Below are positions 7,043 through 10,363 of a DNA stretch of 10,363 bases, one piece after another (position 1 is the first letter of the stretch; each line of letters opens with the position of its first letter). A model generated the notes under the pieces. It did no database searches and was not told where the DNA came from. It saw only the letters and a list, made by a program, of their open reading frames with translations. This DNA comes from Chloromonas sp. AAM2 (lineage: Eukaryota; Chlorophyta; Chlorophyceae; Chlamydomonadales; Chlamydomonadaceae), in the NCBI GenBank assembly GCA_004335635.1, contig QAXH01004856.1, positions 1,020-11,382 on the forward strand, given 5' to 3'. Both the position numbers and the translations under genes were made by a program.

Positions 7043-7140
7043 ATTGCGATTATTGTTGCCATAACATTGTGTGGCCTCTGTTGCTGCTGACATTTGGAGC
7101 GCTTGCCAATCAGTTGAATCTGCTGGGCCTCATCGCCCCC
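7043..7140 (+). repeat. Dispersed repeat, copy 2 (inside the candidate TIR element)
   Basis: This is the second copy of the 1555-1663 sequence, in the opposite orientation. Shared landmarks are ttgttgccata-cattgtg, cctctgttgctgctgacat and gccaatcagttgaat. Its position between inverted arms suggests that the whole family is a mobile element and that the intron copy at 1555 is a fragment of another member. Confidence 0.8.
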
Positions 7141-7210
7141 ATTGTCTTAGCCTGTGCTCTGTCCATAACTCCCTAGACACCAGATTAGCCATCATGTTAT
7201 ATGTCTGGTA

Positions 7211-7244
7211 GTGGTGGTGGTGGTGGTGGTGGTGGTGGTGGTGG
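7211..7244. repeat. (GTG)n microsatellite
   Basis: About eleven uninterrupted GTG units follow ggta. The G-rich strand is a simple trinucleotide tract; no reading frame using it is supported. Confidence 0.95.
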
Positions 7245-7298
7245 AGCAAGCCAATACCAGCGACAACAATCCTTTACACCAGCCTAGCTGAAACCGCA

Positions 7299-7340
7299 TG
7301 ACTGACCTATGACACACGCACCTGTGACTGACCTATGACA
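7299..7340. repeat. Short tandem repeat, period 26 bp
   Basis: tgactgacctatgaca occurs at 7299 and again at 7325, followed by similar cacgcac and tgcactc tails. Confidence 0.75.
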
Positions 7341-7349
7341 TGCACTCCT

Positions 7350-8448
7350 TTTTCCGGCACGACCCTTCATTGTGCGCTGAAAAGACATGACACCATGTTC
7401 ACGGGTGACAATCGTTCCTGGAGCTAAAGGCAATTTTATACTTCCTGTGGACCTGAAGTGCCCAACACCACACCTGCAAGCATCTTCAATCTCTCTCGCT
7501 CACCACACCGATCTCAAACACATGCATGCGTTTTGGCCGTGACTTTTGAAATCCCAAATCCATACAGTTGACCCAGAACTTGCTGTTCGTTGCTGAACAC
7601 TCAAGAGCAGCAAGGAGCGGGATTACCTTCAGCTTGCTTGGGCTGCTCTTACAAGGAGGGAGTGCACACCATGCAGCACGTCCAATGCAAACATCAACTA
7701 TTTGCGAAAATTGCAAAAATTTCTCCTAGTCAAGGGGTGTCAGCAAGGGGTGGTGAGGCCTTGTGGTCATCACCCCACAGAACACCTTCCGAAAGCATCC
7801 CGTTAGCCACATAAATGATTGTGGATAACCTCGCCAACACATCTTCCCTGACTCAAATCCCTGCAGACAACTTCAGATGGTCCGCCTTGCTCTGCCGAAA
7901 CTGTGTAGGCCAGCCGTGTGATGCCCCAGCCTGGGATGCACTGCAACAGCCCGCATGCCACTGCATTACGGATTCATCCTCCCAAACAGGTTGGCAGCTT
8001 ACACGGGCTGATGCACTACACACGATCATCAGAGACAATGTAAAATGGGTTTGATACCACTCCGAACGAATCTCCAGAAGGACAGTTGTGCCTTGCCATG
8101 CCCAAATGAGCCAATGTAATGCAACTGAAGCCTTGCGCCGCCCCAACTACGCACAGCAGGGCCAGCTTGCAAGCAACTGTCAGTGGTAACGAGGATGCTG
8201 CCGGCAAGCACTGCATATTTACGGGCTGGAGCAACAGCGGAGGGAGAGGGTTGGACCAGGCTTACGAGTACACGCTGCAGGCAACCATGTTAAGAGCACG
8301 AACAGGCTGTGAGCTTTGCAATTGCAGCCCCTCTGGTTCTATGGAATGAAGACAGCGGCCAGCAGGCAGTCAGCCAGCAGGCCACAGGAACAAGAAATTG
8401 GCAGTCTACCACCCAAGATAGCGGGTTCTCAGTGGGTACTGCAGGCAG
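7350..8448. other. Region with no recognised gene
   Basis: I see only short, mutually overlapping open frames with no motif I can name, and no clear splice-linked coding series. It may hold promoter sequence for the methionine synthase or decayed 5' parts of the Fanzor gene downstream. I found no RuvC-I motif here. Confidence 0.6.
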
Positions 8449-9054
8449 ATGGTCAGGGGGGCACCAGTCCAGGACACCATCATCTGCTTTGGTGCTGCAT
8501 CAGGGGGCACTCAGCAGGCAGTTGGGCGGCGGGGCACCAGTCAAGCAGTTGCGGCAGCATCTCCAGCGATAAGGCATTCTGCTCACCAAAGACGAATTCA
8601 ATACGAGCCAGTACTACAGCCAATGCATCAACACATGTGCGCTGGCACAGACGCCTGGGATCAAGCCTCAACCGCAGCTGCAGAAGAGGGGCTTGAGGGA
8701 TCGGCATGAGCAACAAGCTCACGCACTGGCAGCAGCAGCAGCGGGAGCAGCAGCAGCAGGAGCAGCAGCAGCAGGAGCAAATGTCGGCTTGGAAAGCAGT
8801 GAGCATGAGGAAGCCATGGAGAGCAGTGAGGCCATGATGGAGAGCAGTGGTGAGCATGAGCTTGGGGATGAGCGGAGTGAAGACGGGGAAGGAGCATGCG
8901 TCACCCAAGCTGACCAGATGGTGACTGGCAGTACAACAACAACGATTCGTACAAAGTCCGCCAGTGCAAACTGTATCTGGCGCGATGGAACCGAGATGTC
9001 AATGCAGACAGGAACATCATCTCAGTGGCTAGATGGAGGTTAGCAGGCATGGAC
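8449..9054 (+). pseudogene. Decayed Fanzor (eukaryotic TnpB-like RNA-guided nuclease family) 3' part
   Basis: Fanzors are TnpB relatives in eukaryotic transposons with a split RuvC nuclease and a C-terminal zinc finger. Pieces occur in order across frames: IICFGAASGG (8479-8508, frame of ATG 8449); then, in the next frame, GGAPVKQLRQHLQR, a TAA at 8570-8572, and GILLTKDEFNTSQYYSQC, whose DEF-TS matches the RuvC-II region (candidate Glu at 8594-8596) followed by a zinc knuckle. After an Ala/Gly- and Glu/Ser-rich insertion, a return to the first frame gives SYKVRQCKLYLARWNRDVNA and DRNI; NRDVNA-RNI is the RuvC-III signature (candidate Asp at 8995-8997). One cysteine of each zinc knuckle is now Tyr. 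With a stop, at least two frame changes and no RuvC-I half, it is dead. Family call rests on motif order, not on a search. Confidence 0.72.
8728..8779. repeat. GCA/CAG-rich trinucleotide tract
   Basis: Runs of gca interrupted by gga every five units read as Ala4-5-Gly blocks in the frame of the Fanzor relic. They sit between its two zinc knuckles, where family members often carry variable insertions. Confidence 0.9.
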
Positions 9055-9572
9055 GGCTCCCAGGGGACGAGCTGGACAAGGCGGGCAGGCACAGTAGGAG
9101 TGGTACAAATGACAAACCATGTAGTGCAGTGCAGATTGATCAAGGCATTGATATGTACGACTATGAGTTGTGTTGACAATGCGCTTTGGATAATGGCAGA
9201 GAATGGGAACAACTGTGGGAAATGACAACTTATAGGTTAGATGCATCTGAGAACTTCTAATTGACCTTGTTATTTGAACTCTGGCTTGGTGCTGCATGGG
9301 TTCTTCATCAATTTTCTGCGTCCTTTCAAGTGACGCTGTGTGGTGTGCGGCCCCTGGAACTCGGCTACGCGCGAGACCAGGCGGGTGAATGCATTCCGAG
9401 CGGAGCGGCCCATCACTCTGTCACTGCATATACCGGTGGGTGTGTAGGACAGGTGGGCCCTCCGAATCCCCTTTACACAGTGCTATGCGGTTCCGGCTAG
9501 GCTGATGTAAGAGTGCACGCAGCATGACGCTGTAAACCTGTACGAACGATCAGTAGGGCCAGCAACAGCAAC
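9055..9572. other. Spacer downstream of the Fanzor relic, with a repeat arm
   Basis: No gene is recognised. The frame after the RuvC-III motif runs open to a TGA at 9223-9225 but shows no further family motif. The segment 9450-9512 matches 6875-6933, listed separately. Confidence 0.6.
9450..9512 (+). repeat. Dispersed repeat arm, direct copy of 6875-6933
   Basis: Both copies read gga-aggtgggccctc-ga, then ccctttacacag-gcta-gcggttccg-cta-gctgatgta, with only scattered differences. The inner 25 bp equal the inverted arms of the candidate element at 6907-7299. This copy, about 400 bp past the Fanzor relic, may be a solo end or the boundary of another element. Confidence 0.8.
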
Positions 9573-9980
9573 ATGCAATTGGTGGATAGCAGTGCACCTG
9601 ATAGCATTGCCAGCCAGACGATTACATGGCCATGCTTTATGTGGCAGCCTCAGCACGCACAGCACCAGGCCACCCAGATCAGCAAGAGCAGGAATTTGGG
9701 CCCTGGCTGACTCATCTCTGCGCAGTTTCAGGAGATCCAAGAGTGGAAGAGTGCGCCACCAGTGGGAACGACAAAGAGCACAACCACAGGCATTGAGCTG
9801 CCAGTGCAGCTGGAGGTGCTGCACGAGGAGGAGCAACCAGGTGTGACGGTTGTGCTGCCTAGAACGGCATCTATCGTGGTGTGTCTAGGAGATGGCCAGT
9901 GTTCAAGCACATTTTGTCACACCCACCAGCGCTGGGCAAATATTCATACTGGTACAGGCACTCCATGGGTATGTGAATGA
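9573..9980 (+). other. Weak unrecognised open frame, possible exon
   Basis: From ATG 9573 the frame reads MQLVDSSAPDSIASQTITWP and onward to a TGA at 9708-9710. The same frame then reopens after a plausible acceptor (catctctgcgcag, ending 9725): FQEIQEWKSAPPVGTTKST, then ELPVQLEVLHEEEQPGVTVV and LPRTASIVVCLGDGQ. A donor-like TGG|GTATGT sits at 9969/9970. Composition looks protein-like, but no family is recognised and no donor cleanly removes the stop. Confidence 0.25.
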
Positions 9981-10115
9981 GTGGGCGTGTTTTGACATCT
10001 GTAATGTCCCGCAAGCATCCATGTACAAGATCATCATCACTGCACACATATCGTAATACCTCCAATTCAATTGTTTTCATGTAAGCAAAGTACCTACACT
10101 TTACTGGCGGTGATC

Positions 10116-10363
10116 ATGCAGAGGAAGCTGATTCAGGCGCAGCAGCGGAGGAGGAGGAGGAGGGGGAGGAGCCCACCACGCCCCCACCAGGCAGTGCTTG
10201 AGCGGGTTCAGGCCGGAAGCCAGCCAGGGGCCAACAGCCTTGTGGGTTTGAGCAAAGTAACCGCAGGTGTGGATTACTCCAACGTCTCCGTGGTGTTTGC
10301 ACACAGGCTGGCAGCTGGCAGTCAGAAAACAATCTTGTACCATCACGCAGCTGGCATCACCAC
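10116..10363 (+). CDS. Unrecognised open frame running off the window
   Basis: From ATG 10116 the frame is open for 82 codons to the window's end. It has an arginine-rich N-terminus (QAQQRRRRRRGRSPPRPHQ) followed by LVGLSKVTAGVDYSNVSVVF and AHRLAAGSQKTILYHHAAG. A GGA/AGG simple repeat creates the Arg run. The opposite strand is also open over nearly the same span (10101-10346), with a proline run, so strand and coding status are uncertain. Confidence 0.25.
   Translation, partial: MQRKLIQAQQRRRRRRGRSPPRPHQAVLERVQAGSQPGANSLVGLSKVTAGVDYSNVSVVFAHRLAAGSQKTILYHHAAGIT

Larger units (their letters stand above)
6907..7299. mobile_element. Candidate short non-autonomous DNA element bounded by 25-bp imperfect terminal inverted repeats
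   Basis: The left arm 6907-6931 (acgcggttccgactatgctg...) and the reverse complement of 7275-7299 match at 19 of 25 positions, both reading inward. The interior holds the dispersed segment 7043-7140 and a (GTG)n tract. A third arm copy at 9485-9509 matches each of these at about 22 of 25. No target-site duplication was identified, so element boundaries are approximate. No transposase is encoded. Confidence 0.4.

Noticed and set aside
6964..7176. Small plus-strand frame with a hydrophobic stretch ([16 protein letters not shown])
   Set aside because: It is shared with 1555-1663 because the DNA is a dispersed repeat; the frame ends and contexts differ and no start or splice support is seen.
6438..7400. 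Cobalamin riboswitch or other known leader element upstream of the methionine synthase
   Set aside because: I see no B12-box-like conserved core. The hairpin at 6711-6732 is reported only as structure.
8480..8908. Minus-strand frame with a cysteine run and a protein-like tail (RIEFVFGEQNALSLEMLPQL)
   Set aside because: It is the reverse strand of the CAG tract and the Fanzor RuvC-II region; the plus strand has the recognisable motif order.
1..10363. CRISPR array, rRNA or bacterial operon structure
   Set aside because: No spaced identical direct repeats with unique spacers and no rRNA core sequences are seen; the gene structure is plainly spliced and eukaryotic.

Overview
The window comes from a nuclear genome of a eukaryote with several short GT-AG introns per gene, CAG/GCA and GT microsatellites, and abundant small dispersed repeats. 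Codon choice, intron style and a decayed Fanzor gene with a poly-alanine insertion suggest a green alga, probably Chlamydomonadales. That placement is an inference; no marker gene here proves it.

The left two thirds (about 1-6495, minus strand) is one spliced gene for cobalamin-dependent methionine synthase (MetH). Reading right to left, I can place a tentative N-terminal exon (6438-6495), then exons 6015-6325, 5470-5853, 4575-5093, 2472-2792, 1753-2064 and 1161-1231. Together these encode one homocysteine-binding domain, with all three zinc cysteines, and one methyltetrahydrofolate (pterin) domain. All junctions have GT-AG borders and matching phases. The next exon (296-794) completes the pterin domain (NRREDATER) and, without an intron, runs through a proline-rich linker of about 60 residues into a second, nearly identical homocysteine-binding domain. 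That domain continues into a further exon at 1-66 and off the window. The gene therefore encodes Hcy-pterin-Hcy-(...) rather than the usual single Hcy-pterin-cobalamin-AdoMet order. This in-frame internal duplication is the main finding. Exons of the two units are almost identical, while the matching introns have diverged.

The introns carry their own cargo: a 116-bp strictly alternating purine-pyrimidine tract with five CACGTG boxes, a plus-strand reading frame interrupted by a 3-N assembly gap, a 34-bp tandem repeat inside inverted arms, a tandem duplicate of about 118 bp, a duplicated splice donor, and a dispersed repeat shared with the upstream region.

The right third (about 6500-10363) holds no confidently intact gene. 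It contains a hairpin and a possible terminal-inverted-repeat element (6907-7299) upstream of the methionine synthase, then a (GTG)n tract and roughly 1.1 kb (7350-8448) in which I recognise nothing. A decayed plus-strand Fanzor (eukaryotic TnpB-like RuvC nuclease) relic follows at 8449-9054, with RuvC-II and RuvC-III motifs readable in different frames. Beyond it lie a third copy of the inverted-repeat arm and two weak, unrecognised open frames near the window's end.
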